From Chloroflexota bacterium (GTDB lineage Bacteria > Chloroflexota > Anaerolineae > Thermoflexales > Thermoflexaceae): a stretch of 17,989 nt of DNA. Under the pieces are notes generated by a model. That model was not told the DNA's origin, did no database searches, and was given only the letters and a program-made list of their open reading frames with translations. Each line of letters opens with the position of its first letter. Position 1 is the first letter of the stretch. The position numbers and the translations under genes are program-made. Shown here piece by piece: positions 1-8,057 of the stretch. The stretch covers positions 1 through 17,989 of the forward strand of contig JAUQQB010000011.1 in the NCBI GenBank assembly GCA_030550075.1, written 5' to 3'.

Positions 1-26
1 GGCCGTGGGGAGGGGGGATCAAGGGG

Positions 27-48
27 GGTGGGGCCATTGGCCCACACC
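27..48. repeat. GC-rich imperfect hairpin near the window edge
   Basis: GGTGGGGCC and GGCCCACACC form an imperfect stem (one bulged base) around an ATT loop. On the minus strand it lies about 120 nt beyond the leuC stop and has no T-run after it, so it is not a convincing terminator. The first ten bases of the window (ggccgtgggg) look like one arm of the CCACGGCC/GGCCGTGG hairpin family seen at 7867, 9141 and 15465, cut by the window edge. Confidence 0.4.
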
Positions 49-81
49 CTCTTATATCCTCAAAACAAATCTGGACGAAGC

Positions 82-164
82 ACTACGAACAGGAAAAGCC
101 TTTGTTTGTAGTAGGGCACGAAGCGAAGCGGAGTGCCCGTCTAAGCGCTCACACGAAGAGAACG
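82..164 (-). repeat. Truncated, inverted copy of the 100-bp-period REPIN-like element
   Basis: Bases 108-164 match, in reverse complement, 57 of the 78 bp of the units at 15523-15600 and 15623-15700, with a few substitutions (GTAGTAGGGCACG where the intact unit has GTAGTCGGGCACG). Bases 82-107 match the inter-unit spacer plus the last five bases of a preceding unit. The copy breaks off at 164, only 3 bp before the leuC stop codon (168-170). The remaining hairpin is GGGCAC...GTGCCC (115-136). It is therefore a remnant of a tandem array, and it may now shape the 3' end of the leuC message. Confidence 0.85.
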
Positions 165-167
165 TCC

Positions 168-1448
168 TTACACAGGAACGGCTTCCCGCCGAATCTCCTC
201 CGGGCTGGCAATGCGGCCCAGGATGGCGCTGGCGGCTGCAACGGCCGGGTTGGCGAGATACACTTCGCTGGTTGGATGGCCCATACGGCCGATAAAGTTG
301 CGGTTGGTGGTGGAGACACAGCGCTCCCCAGGCCCTAACACCCCGGAGTATCCGCCCATGCAGGGGCCGCACGAGGGCAGGCCGACCACGGCGCCGGCTT
401 CCACAAAGATATCGATGAGACCCTCTTCTAATGCCTGCCGGTAAGTCGGCCCGCTGCCCGGGATGATGATGCATCGAATCTCTGGATGCACCCGCTGGCC
501 CCGAAGGATCCGGGCCGCCAGCCGCAGGTCCTCGATGCGCCCATTCGTGCACGAGCCGATGAACACCTGGTCGATCCGAACGTCAGTGAGCTCGCTCACG
601 GGCCGCATGTTCGAGGGCAGATGGGGCACCGCGACCACGGGCTCCCAGTCGCTCACATGGAAATCCAGATCGATCTCATAACGGGCGTCGGGATCATCCC
701 GATAAACGGTGAAGGGGCGCTTCGCCCGCGGGCGAACATACTCCAGGGTCTTCTCATCCACTTCTATCAACCCGGCCTTTGCCCCTGCCTCAATCGCCAT
801 ATTCGTGATGGTGAATCGCCCATCCACGCTAAGGGCCTGGATCACCGGCCCGGTGAAGAACATCGCCATGTAGAGCGCCCCATCGACCCCAATGCGGCCG
901 ATGGTGTGGAGGATGAGATCCTTCGCGGTTACCCATGGCTGGAACGTCCCATGGTAGAACAGGCGCATGGTGGGAGGCACCTTGAGCCAAAGCCGGCCGG
1001 TGGCCATCGCCACGGCGGCATCGGTAGAGCCAACGCCGGTAGAGAAAGCCCCCAGGGCCCCATAGGTGCATGTATGCGAGTCTGCTCCGATGATGATCTC
1101 CCCGGGCAGCACCAGACCTTGTTCCGGCAGCACAATATGCTCAATGCCGCCGTCCCGTCCTCCCTCGAAATAGAGAATGCCCTTGCGGCGGGCCCAGTTC
1201 CGAACCGTCATGCACTGCTCAGCTGCTTTAATGTTGGGCGGGGGCACAAAGTGATCCGCTACAAAGGCCACCCGTTCCCGATTGAAAACCTCTTCAACCC
1301 CAAGTTTCTCGAACTCTCGAATGGCCAGGGCGGCCGTGATGTCGTTGGCCATCACGAAATCGACTTGGACCTCCACCAGCTCCCCTGGCTCCACGCGATC
1401 CAGTCCTGCGTGGGCGGCGATGATCTTCTCGACCATGGTCATACCCAT
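168..1448 (-). CDS. leuC: 3-isopropylmalate dehydratase large subunit (LeuC, short homoaconitase-like type)
   Basis: Large subunit of the [4Fe-4S] aconitase-family enzyme that isomerises 2-isopropylmalate to 3-isopropylmalate in leucine synthesis; it acts with a LeuD subunit that is not in this window. The protein has 426 residues, matching the shorter archaeal/thermophile type, not the roughly 466-residue enterobacterial LeuC. The cluster ligands are visible as C300 in GSCTNGR and C360/C363 in SCGPCMGG. Further family motifs are ADSHTCTYGALG (about 122-133) and the N-terminal MGMTMVEKI. The start at 1448 has GGAGGT six bases upstream. It is the last gene of the ilvBNC-leuAC run, 117 bp after leuA. 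A homoaconitase or LysT-type role cannot be excluded from sequence alone, but the position directly behind leuA favours LeuC. Confidence 0.93.
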   Translation of the reverse strand: MGMTMVEKIIAAHAGLDRVEPGELVEVQVDFVMANDITAALAIREFEKLGVEEVFNRERVAFVADHFVPPPNIKAAEQCMTVRNWARRKGILYFEGGRDGGIEHIVLPEQGLVLPGEIIIGADSHTCTYGALGAFSTGVGSTDAAVAMATGRLWLKVPPTMRLFYHGTFQPWVTAKDLILHTIGRIGVDGALYMAMFFTGPVIQALSVDGRFTITNMAIEAGAKAGLIEVDEKTLEYVRPRAKRPFTVYRDDPDARYEIDLDFHVSDWEPVVAVPHLPSNMRPVSELTDVRIDQVFIGSCTNGRIEDLRLAARILRGQRVHPEIRCIIIPGSGPTYRQALEEGLIDIFVEAGAVVGLPSCGPCMGGYSGVLGPGERCVSTTNRNFIGRMGHPTSEVYLANPAVAAASAILGRIASPEEIRREAVPV

Positions 1449-1565
1449 CCGTGGACCTCCGGAGAGAAGAGGATTCGGGTGCTGGATCCTACAGATGTCT
1501 CTAAGGTCAATGAAGTCCTCTTGATAGCCTTGCCAAATCTTGCGCGGGTAGCGGCGCGCTTCTTC

Positions 1566-3152
1566 CTATGGAACGGGCACGGAGATTTTCTCCACCGGAG
1601 CGGTCTGGGGCACACGGCTCAACCGTAAGAGCGCGTGAAGATAAGCCTTGGCCGCTGCCACCACAATATCCGTGTCTGCGCCAAATCCGCCGGCCAGGTT
1701 GCCGGTATGAGGATCTTCCGCCTGGATGAAAACGCGCCCCATCGCGTCGCGCCCCGGGGTCACCGCGTGGACGTTGAACTCCAGCAGGCGAGCCTGTATA
1801 CCCAGAGCCGTCTCAATGGCCCGATAAGCCGCATCCACCGGGCCGTTCCCGGTCCCCGTGCCCACGCGAACCTCCCCATCCGGCCCCACCAGACGGATCG
1901 TGGCGGTGGCGATCAATGGGGTGCCACAGGTCACCTGCAACGTGTCCAGTCGCCAGGCCTGCCCGCTGCTCTGGGCGAAATCCGCCATCAGCGCTTCCAG
2001 ATCGAAGTCCGTCACATACTTCTTGCGATCACATAAAGCCTTGAACTGACGGAACGCCTCCTCGAAGGCATCGGGTGGCAGGTGATACCCCATCTGCTCC
2101 AGGCGGACGCGGAAGGCGTGGCGTCCGGAGTGCTTCCCCAGGACCAGACGGGATTCCGGCACTCCTACGGTCTCAGGCCGCATAATCTCGTAGGTCAGCG
2201 GGTTCTTCAGCATCCCATCCTGGTGGATACCGGCCTCATGGGCAAAAGCGTTCGCTCCCACAATGGCCTTGTTAGGCTGGACCGGGATGCCGGTGAGGGC
2301 GCTCACCAGACGGCTGGTGCGATAGATCTGGGTGGTGTCGATGTGGGTGCGCACTCCGAAGATATTCCGTCGGGTGTGGAGGGCCATGACCACTTCTTCC
2401 AAGGATGTGTTGCCCGCCCGTTCCCCAATGCCGTTCACGGTGACCTCCACCTGGCGGGCGCCGTTGCGGATGGCCGCCAGGGTGTTGGCTGTGGCCAGGC
2501 CCAGATCGTTATGGCAGTGGGCAGAGAGGATCACCCGCTCCACCCCCGGGACCCGACGGCGGATCTCCGCGAAGAGGCCGCCGAATTCCTCCGGCGTGGT
2601 ATAGCCCACCGTATCCGGGATGTTCAACGTCGTCGCTCCAGCTTCCACGGCGACCGTCAGGGCCTGCATCAGGAAACCCCGATCGGAGCGCCCTGCATCC
2701 TCTGGGGAGAACTCCACATCGTCGCACAGGCGACGGGCGTAGGCCACCATCTCCCGGATGCGGGCGAGACACTCCTCACGCGTGATGCGAAGTTTGTATT
2801 GGAGGTGGATATCGGACGTTGCCAGGAAGACATGGATTCGAGGACGGGGAGCCTCCCGCACCGCCTCATAGCAGGCGTCGATATCCTCCGGGTTCGCCCG
2901 GGCCAGCCCGGCGATCACCGGCGGGCCGTTGAGACGGTCCTTCCCCAGGGGACCGATCTCCCGGGCGATCCGCCGCACGGCCTCGAAATCGCCTGGCGAG
3001 GCGATGGGGAAGCCGGCCTCGATGATGTCCACTCCCAGGCGGACCAGCTGCCGGGCGATCTCCAGCTTCTCCTCTACCGTGAGCGTGGCGCCTGGCGACT
3101 GCTCGCCGTCTCGAAGGGTGGTATCAAAAATGCGAACGACATCCTCCTCCAT
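1566..3152 (-). CDS. leuA: 2-isopropylmalate synthase (LeuA)
   Basis: Condenses acetyl-CoA with 2-oxoisovalerate, the committed step of leucine synthesis. The 528-residue length is normal for the family. The N-terminal TIM-barrel carries the HMGL-like signature DTTLRDGEQSPGA (10-22), with the metal-site HxH at H212/H214 in SAHCHNDLG and GIGERAGNTSLEE from 241. The linker contains HEAGIHQDGMLK. Residues from about 380 onward fit the LeuA dimer regulatory domain that binds leucine for feedback inhibition, including GTGNGPVDAAYRAIETAL. The start at 3152 has AAGGAGG five bases upstream. That ribosome site sits in the 12-bp gap after the ilvC stop, so coupled translation with ilvC is likely. Citramalate synthase is the main alternative, but the full C-terminal regulatory domain and adjacent leuC favour LeuA. 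Confidence 0.95.
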   Translation of the reverse strand: MEEDVVRIFDTTLRDGEQSPGATLTVEEKLEIARQLVRLGVDIIEAGFPIASPGDFEAVRRIAREIGPLGKDRLNGPPVIAGLARANPEDIDACYEAVREAPRPRIHVFLATSDIHLQYKLRITREECLARIREMVAYARRLCDDVEFSPEDAGRSDRGFLMQALTVAVEAGATTLNIPDTVGYTTPEEFGGLFAEIRRRVPGVERVILSAHCHNDLGLATANTLAAIRNGARQVEVTVNGIGERAGNTSLEEVVMALHTRRNIFGVRTHIDTTQIYRTSRLVSALTGIPVQPNKAIVGANAFAHEAGIHQDGMLKNPLTYEIMRPETVGVPESRLVLGKHSGRHAFRVRLEQMGYHLPPDAFEEAFRQFKALCDRKKYVTDFDLEALMADFAQSSGQAWRLDTLQVTCGTPLIATATIRLVGPDGEVRVGTGTGNGPVDAAYRAIETALGIQARLLEFNVHAVTPGRDAMGRVFIQAEDPHTGNLAGGFGADTDIVVAAAKAYLHALLRLSRVPQTAPVEKISVPVP

Positions 3153-3164
3153 CGGGCCCTCCTT

Positions 3165-4166
<1,002 letters not shown>

Positions 4167-4253
4167 CGGAATACCTCCGGTTGAGGGATTTGCATCGCGG
4201 ATGACTTCCGTGTCTTTCCCCCGCAGGGCCGAATGCCCCTTGGGAAATCGCGA

Positions 4254-4772
4254 TCACGCAGCGGCCTCCACCACCCGGTCAGCCGGCGCGGCCTCGGCCT
4301 GACCCCGGACCATTGCCATAGGCCCGGAGCGAGTGACCTCCACCACGCCGAACCGCTGCAGGCGAGCGATGCAGGAATCTACCTTGTCCATCGAACCGGT
4401 CACCTCCACGATCAAGGTCTCCGGGCCCACATCGACGATCCGGGCCCGATAGAACTCTGCCAGCTGGGCGATCTCCACCCACGCTTCGGCAGGAGCCCGG
4501 ACCTTCACCAGGGCCATATCCCGAACCACCAGCGGGCGCTCCCCCCAATCCTCCACAGCCCTCACGCAGAGCAGCTTCTCCAGGTTGGCCCGGACCCGCC
4601 GGGGATCCGTCTGGGCTGGATCCAGTGGAATCAGCAGGCGGAGATCCTGGGGATCTTCCGTGCGACACATGGAGATCGCGCCGACCGGAAGATGGCGTCG
4701 GCGCAGCAGATGGAACACCCGGTTCAGGCTCTCCACGGAGTTCTCAATCGTCACCGCCAGCCAGTGAGGCAT
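4254..4772 (-). CDS. ilvN: Acetolactate synthase small (regulatory) subunit (IlvN/IlvH)
   Basis: Regulatory subunit that binds the IlvB catalytic subunit and confers valine feedback inhibition. The 172-residue protein has an N-terminal ACT domain (about 1-75; HWLAVTIENSVESLNRVFHL, with an Asn in the ligand-binding turn) and a second half (about 80-160) like the C-terminal domain of small subunits (VKVRAPAEAWVEIAQLAEFY). I chose the ATG at 4772 because AAGGAGG lies five bases upstream; a GTG at 4778 would overlap that ribosome site. The last roughly 15 residues are Ala-rich and poorly conserved. It sits 65 bp after ilvB and 87 bp before ilvC. The Ile- and Val-type assignments of the isozyme cannot be separated here. 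Confidence 0.94.
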   Translation of the reverse strand: MPHWLAVTIENSVESLNRVFHLLRRRHLPVGAISMCRTEDPQDLRLLIPLDPAQTDPRRVRANLEKLLCVRAVEDWGERPLVVRDMALVKVRAPAEAWVEIAQLAEFYRARIVDVGPETLIVEVTGSMDKVDSCIARLQRFGVVEVTRSGPMAMVRGQAEAAPADRVVEAAA

Positions 4773-4837
4773 TTCCACCTCCTTGATCTATGAGGGCGGC
4801 TTCCCCACCTGGCCCCCTAATGAAAACCTTGCGCCAG

Positions 4838-6595
4838 TTATGGGACGGCCTTCACGCCAGGGGCGATCATCATGTCGAACACGGTCATCCCAGAGGGGAT
4901 CATCGGGAAGCAGTTCTCCTCTGGATCCACGAGGATATCGACCACCACCGGTCGATCCGGGATGGCCAGAGCCTGCCGGATGGCCGGCTCGACCTGATCG
5001 GGTCGCTCCGCCCGGATTCCGGCGGCACCCACCGCCTCGGCCAGACGGGCGAAGTCCGGGTTGGCTAGGTACACCGCCGAGTAGCGCCGGTTGTAGAACA
5101 GCTCCTGCCATTGGCGGACCATACCCAGATACTGGTTGTTGATGATGAAGACTTTAATCGGCAGCTGCCATTCCACGGCGGTGATGAGGGCCTGGAGGGT
5201 CATCTGGAAGGACCCGTCGCCGTTGATGTTGATCACCAAACGGTCCGGACGGCCAAACTGAGCGCCGATGGCAGCGGGCAGGCTGAAGCCCATTGTCCCC
5301 AGCCCACCGGAAGTGATACAGGTTCGCGGCTCGGTCCATGTGAAGAACTGGGCGGCCCACATCTGATGCTGGCCCACATCGAGGGTCACAATGGGCCGGT
5401 AATCCTTCGTCAGCTCGTAAATCATCTGGATGGCGAACTGGGGCTTGATGACATCCTCTCCCTGTCGGTAGCGCAGCGGGTAACGCGCCTTCCAGTCCTT
5501 GATCTGACGCCACCAGGACTCGGTATCCGGGGGACGGATTAGAGGGAGCAATGCGCGCAGGATCTGTTTGGCGTCGCCGATCAGGGCCACATCGGCCCGG
5601 CGGTTCTTGTTGATCTCCGCCGGATCGATGTCAATGTGGATGACCTTCGCATGGGGGGCGAAGGCAGAGAGCTTGCCGGTCACCCGGTCATCGAAACGGA
5701 CGCCAACGGCGATGATGAGATCGGAGAAATTGATCGCAAAGTTGGCATACACGGTCCCGTGCATCCCCAGCATTTTGAGGGCGTAGGGGTGGTCCTCAGG
5801 GAAAGCTCCCAGGCCCATCAGCGTTGTGGTCACCGGGATGCGGGCCTTCTCCGCCAGCGCCTGGATCTCCGGGGCTGCGCCGGAATGGATGACCCCGCCG
5901 CCGATGTAAAGGATTGGACGCTGGGATTGGGCGATGAGATCAGCCGCCTGTCGGAGGGTTCGCTCATCCGGGAAAGGCGGGCGCGGGCGTGAAGGCCGGA
6001 AGACTTCGGGGTCTTCGAAGGCGAAATCCGCTTCGGTGAGCAGCACATCCCGAGGGAGATCCACCAGGGTGGGGCCGGGCCGTCCATCGGTGGCCAGGCG
6101 GAAGGCCATGTGAACCGCCTCAGGAGCTTGGGGGGGCGTTCTCACCAGCCAGTTGTGCTTGGTGACGGACATCGTAAGACCGATGACATCAGCTTCCTGA
6201 AACGCATCGCCGCCCATAAAGAAGGTGGGGACCTGTCCGGTGATCGCCACCACCGGGGTGGAATCCATGATGGCGTCCGTAAGGCCTGTGACCAGGTTCG
6301 TCGCCCCGGGACCGGAAGTGGTAAAGCACACCCCGGGCTTCCCGGTCGCCCGGGCGTAGCCCTCGGCCATATGGACGGCAGATTGTTCGTGGCGGACCAG
6401 GACATGGCGGAGCTGGGGGTAATCGCAGAGGGCATCATAAAGGGGCAGGGACGCGCCGCCGGGGACGCCGAAAATCACCTCCACGCCTTCGCGGACCAGG
6501 GTCTCCATCACGGCCCACGCCGTCTTCATCCGACGGCGTTCCCGTCGGAATGTGCGAGGAGCGACCTGAGTCTGGACCATCGACGCCGTTTCCAT
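4838..6595 (-). CDS. ilvB: Acetolactate synthase large (catalytic) subunit (IlvB)
   Basis: Thiamine-diphosphate and FAD enzyme that makes acetolactate or acetohydroxybutyrate from pyruvate, the first common step to valine, leucine and isoleucine. The 585-residue protein shows all three expected domains. The N-terminal PYR domain carries the catalytic glutamate E70 in RHEQSA and TSGPGATNLVTGL. The central FAD-type domain includes VGVRFDDRVTGKL from about 298. The C-terminal PP domain has the ThDP motif GDGSF (459-463) to NNQ (486-488). The start at 6595 has a near-perfect AAGGAGG six bases upstream; an upstream ATG in frame would read through the attenuator hairpin and is rejected. It is the first structural gene of the operon, directly behind the attenuator at 6622-6660. 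Confidence 0.96.
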   Translation of the reverse strand: METASMVQTQVAPRTFRRERRRMKTAWAVMETLVREGVEVIFGVPGGASLPLYDALCDYPQLRHVLVRHEQSAVHMAEGYARATGKPGVCFTTSGPGATNLVTGLTDAIMDSTPVVAITGQVPTFFMGGDAFQEADVIGLTMSVTKHNWLVRTPPQAPEAVHMAFRLATDGRPGPTLVDLPRDVLLTEADFAFEDPEVFRPSRPRPPFPDERTLRQAADLIAQSQRPILYIGGGVIHSGAAPEIQALAEKARIPVTTTLMGLGAFPEDHPYALKMLGMHGTVYANFAINFSDLIIAVGVRFDDRVTGKLSAFAPHAKVIHIDIDPAEINKNRRADVALIGDAKQILRALLPLIRPPDTESWWRQIKDWKARYPLRYRQGEDVIKPQFAIQMIYELTKDYRPIVTLDVGQHQMWAAQFFTWTEPRTCITSGGLGTMGFSLPAAIGAQFGRPDRLVININGDGSFQMTLQALITAVEWQLPIKVFIINNQYLGMVRQWQELFYNRRYSAVYLANPDFARLAEAVGAAGIRAERPDQVEPAIRQALAIPDRPVVVDILVDPEENCFPMIPSGMTVFDMMIAPGVKAVP

Positions 6596-6621
6596 TGGAT
6601 CCCTCCTTTCGACAGGCGGAT

Positions 6622-6660
6622 AAAAAGGGAGGGGGCCTCCCGTTTGGGAGGCCCCCTCCC
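6622..6660 (-). terminator. Intrinsic terminator (attenuator) upstream of ilvB
   Basis: On the minus strand GGGAGGGGGCCTCCC, loop AAAC, then GGGAGGCCCCCTCCC make a perfect 15-bp stem (6627-6641 with 6646-6660), followed directly by TTTTTA (T-run 6622-6626). This is a textbook rho-independent terminator, but it lies inside the leader, about 40 nt after the leader-ORF stop and 27 nt before the ilvB start. It can therefore only serve as conditional termination ahead of the operon. Confidence 0.93.
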
Positions 6661-6747
6661 GATTCGCTGATGTTAAAAATGTGTGGAATATGATGTGGGC
6701 TAACCGGGGGTGGTTTCCTCCCAAACGGGTATCGCCTCTCCGAGGCG
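6639..6747 (-). promoter_or_regulatory. Attenuator switch: pause-type hairpin and 13-nt antiterminator pairing
   Basis: The transcript segment CCCGTTTGGGAGG (minus strand, 6729 to 6717, codons 28-32 of the leader ORF) is perfectly complementary over 13 nt to CCTCCCAAACGGG (6651 to 6639). The latter comprises the distal 5' arm, the loop and the first bases of the 3' arm of the terminator, so the two pairings exclude each other. Just upstream, CGCCTC-GGA-GAGGCG (6747 to 6733) forms a perfect 6-bp hairpin over codons 22-26, where a pause hairpin would be expected. Inference: a ribosome stalled at the Leu/Ile/Val codons leaves the 13-nt strand free and prevents termination, while one that reaches the stop codon disturbs that pairing and permits it. 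Confidence 0.82.
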
Positions 6748-6810
6748 AAGGATGCCCCGAAGAATAAGGACGATAAGGATAAGGGAGAGAACCACCAGAC
6801 CGAATGCCAT
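6700..6810 (-). CDS. ilv operon leader peptide, 36 aa, rich in Leu/Ile/Val
   Basis: Small ORF between the promoter and the attenuator. It starts with ATG at 6810, preceded by AGGAG nine bases upstream, and ends at TAG (6700-6702). Residues 5-17 are LVVLSLILIVLIL, followed by RGILRL, so 15 of residues 5-23 are branched-chain amino acids. The tail is GEAIPVWEETTPG. Five of its eight leucines use CTT. By analogy with the ilvGMEDA, ilvBN and leu leaders of enterobacteria, its translation rather than its product would matter: charged tRNA supply sets ribosome position and hence terminator formation. A tiny membrane protein is the alternative, since the same run could span a membrane. The flanking promoter, switch strand and terminator make the leader role far more likely. 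Confidence 0.88.
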   Translation of the reverse strand: MAFGLVVLSLILIVLILRGILRLGEAIPVWEETTPG

Positions 6811-6846
6811 GCGCTGCTGCTCCTACCTGCTCAGGGTTTGACGCTG

Positions 6847-6875
6847 TTTATAACATAGATCCAAAATTTTGTCAA
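6847..6875 (-). promoter_or_regulatory. Sigma-70-type promoter of the ilv-leu operon
   Basis: On the minus strand a consensus -35 TTGACA (6875 to 6870) and a -10 TATAAA (6852 to 6847) are separated by exactly 17 bp. Transcription should start near 6840, giving a leader of about 245 nt before ilvB and about 30 nt before the leader ORF. It lies in the 175-bp gap after the sortase stop codon. Confidence 0.9.
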
Positions 6876-6985
6876 GACCCTGCGGCGGGGCTTGGAAAGA
6901 GAACCGGGGGAGAGGGAAAAGGGAATGGGGTAAAAGGGCACACCGTTTACGATGTGAGCATTACTTGGGAAGGGAAGCAAAGGAA

Positions 6986-7693
6986 TCACCGCACCGGACG
7001 AGCGACCACAATCAGGCGATGGGAGTTGCTCCATGGAGGCCAGCAAGTAACTAACGTTAATCGCTCGTCGGGAAACGGCCCGATCCAGCGGGCATTCGCC
7101 TGTCGAACCTGCAGGGGCTGGCCCCGCTCCAGAAGGATGTGCTGTTCGGCGACTTCGTAGAGGAAAACCCGGTCACGGGTATGGATCCAGATGCGATCTC
7201 CAATCCTCACATCAACCAGGCGACGGAATACGGACCCGGCGATGTTATTGTGGCCACTGAGCACCATGTTGCCGGGCATCCCCGCCTGCGCCGAGGTGGG
7301 ATGCCATCCCGCCGCGTAAAGATCCGGGGCCAGCCATTCCCGATAACGACGCCCCCCGATCGAAACCACGCGGTATCCTGTCGGAACGATTGGCGCATCC
7401 AGAGCGATGGATGGAATCACCAGGCGTTCGGGGATCCCTTCAACTGGATCAGGAACAGGCTCCTGCAATCTCCTTGCTTCTATATTGTGTTCCGATGCTC
7501 CCCATCGAATCGGATCTTCGATGGCAGCTTGACCGATCCGTTCCATCGAAGCGAAAGAGATAGAGGCTTTCCGCGCTGGCGGCCTTTGCACAGCAAGGGG
7601 AATCCCTTCCCCTTCCCATGGGGAAGATGCAGCCCTGGGGATCCCACCCAGAACCAGCCCAAGACCTAAAATCCAGTAAGTGGAAGCTCTCAT
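6986..7693 (-). CDS. Sortase family transpeptidase
   Basis: A 235-residue extracytoplasmic cysteine transpeptidase. Residues 1-24 look like a signal peptide or N-terminal anchor (MRASTYWILGLGLVLGGIPR). The sortase beta-barrel runs from about 88 (PERLVIPSIALDAPIV) to the end. The catalytic triad is readable as H148 in LSGHNN, C217 in LTLVTCWP (TLxTC-type signature) and an Arg in SNSHRLIVVAR (R226 or R232). The start at 7693 has GAGAGG about eight bases upstream. No pilin genes are nearby, so a housekeeping or class D/E/F-like anchoring role is more likely than pilus assembly. The only obvious candidate substrate is the Pro/Ser-stalk protein encoded upstream at 8058-8927, 364 bp away on the same strand. 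The sortase class is not settled by sequence alone. Confidence 0.9.
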   Translation of the reverse strand: MRASTYWILGLGLVLGGIPRAASSPWEGEGIPLAVQRPPARKASISFASMERIGQAAIEDPIRWGASEHNIEARRLQEPVPDPVEGIPERLVIPSIALDAPIVPTGYRVVSIGGRRYREWLAPDLYAAGWHPTSAQAGMPGNMVLSGHNNIAGSVFRRLVDVRIGDRIWIHTRDRVFLYEVAEQHILLERGQPLQVRQANARWIGPFPDERLTLVTCWPPWSNSHRLIVVARPVR

Positions 7694-7815
7694 TCGGGCA
7701 ACCTCTCGAGTTGTGGATGAGGAACGCGCTGAAGACGCGCGATCCCCAGTTACAGAGAAGGAGCTGAAGATACCCGGTTTCAGCGGTTTCTTTACCCCAG
7801 GAATCTTGAGGTAGA

Positions 7816-7834
7816 GGGCCGCCGAAGGCGGCCC
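7816..7834. repeat. Perfect 8-bp GC hairpin, UUCG-capped on the minus strand
   Basis: GGGCCGCC-GAA-GGCGGCCC. Read on the minus strand the loop becomes C(TTCG)G, the very stable tetraloop. The same hairpin core recurs at 11177-11193 behind dnaE. No T-run follows here, so termination is possible but unproven. The 364-bp gap (7694-8057) between the stalk-protein gene and the sortase holds this hairpin, the larger palindrome at 7854-7916 and no recognisable gene. Confidence 0.7.
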
Positions 7835-7853
7835 TGCCCACCCCCCAAATATT

Positions 7854-7916
7854 CAAGCTCTTTCCTCCCCACGGCCCGAAAGGCCGCGGGTAGGAAAGAG
7901 GGGGAGGAGGAGCTTG
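7854..7916. repeat. Long nested palindrome in the gap before the sortase gene
   Basis: CTCTTTCCT (7858-7866) pairs with AGGAAAGAG (7892-7900), enclosing CCACGGCC/GGCCGCGG (one mismatched pair) with a small loop. CAAGCTC (7854-7860) and GAGCTTG (7910-7916) give an alternative outer pair. The inner CCACGGCC core recurs in variant form at 9141-9155 and 15463-15480 and is probably cut at the window's left edge. It could act as a transcript boundary between the stalk protein and the sortase, or be one member of a dispersed palindrome family. Confidence 0.6.
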
Positions 7917-8057
7917 CCCCTAACCGCCCAGCGATCGGGCTCCCTTTGTGATGTGCAGATCAAAACCGGGCATCTATCAGCTCGAAGGAGGAATGGGCAG
8001 CAGAACTCCTGGCATCCGCTTAAAGTTTTCATACACCTTCTGAAACCTTACAAGTAT

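Noticed and set aside
1449..1565. The 117-bp leuA-leuC spacer is stop-free for 39 codons and in frame with both genes, so stop-codon readthrough could fuse LeuA to LeuC
   Set aside because: A run of 39 open codons is not rare in GC-rich DNA, leuC has its own good ribosome site, and no readthrough signal is visible.
6596..6724. Possible 43-residue N-terminal extension of IlvB from an upstream in-frame ATG
   Set aside because: It would translate through the terminator hairpin, has no ribosome site of note and is not IlvB-like; the ATG at 6595 has AAGGAGG six bases upstream.
6596..6840. T-box riboswitch as the explanation for the ilvB leader
   Set aside because: I find no T-box sequence or specifier stem, while a translated Leu/Ile/Val-rich ORF and a mutually exclusive terminator pairing are present.
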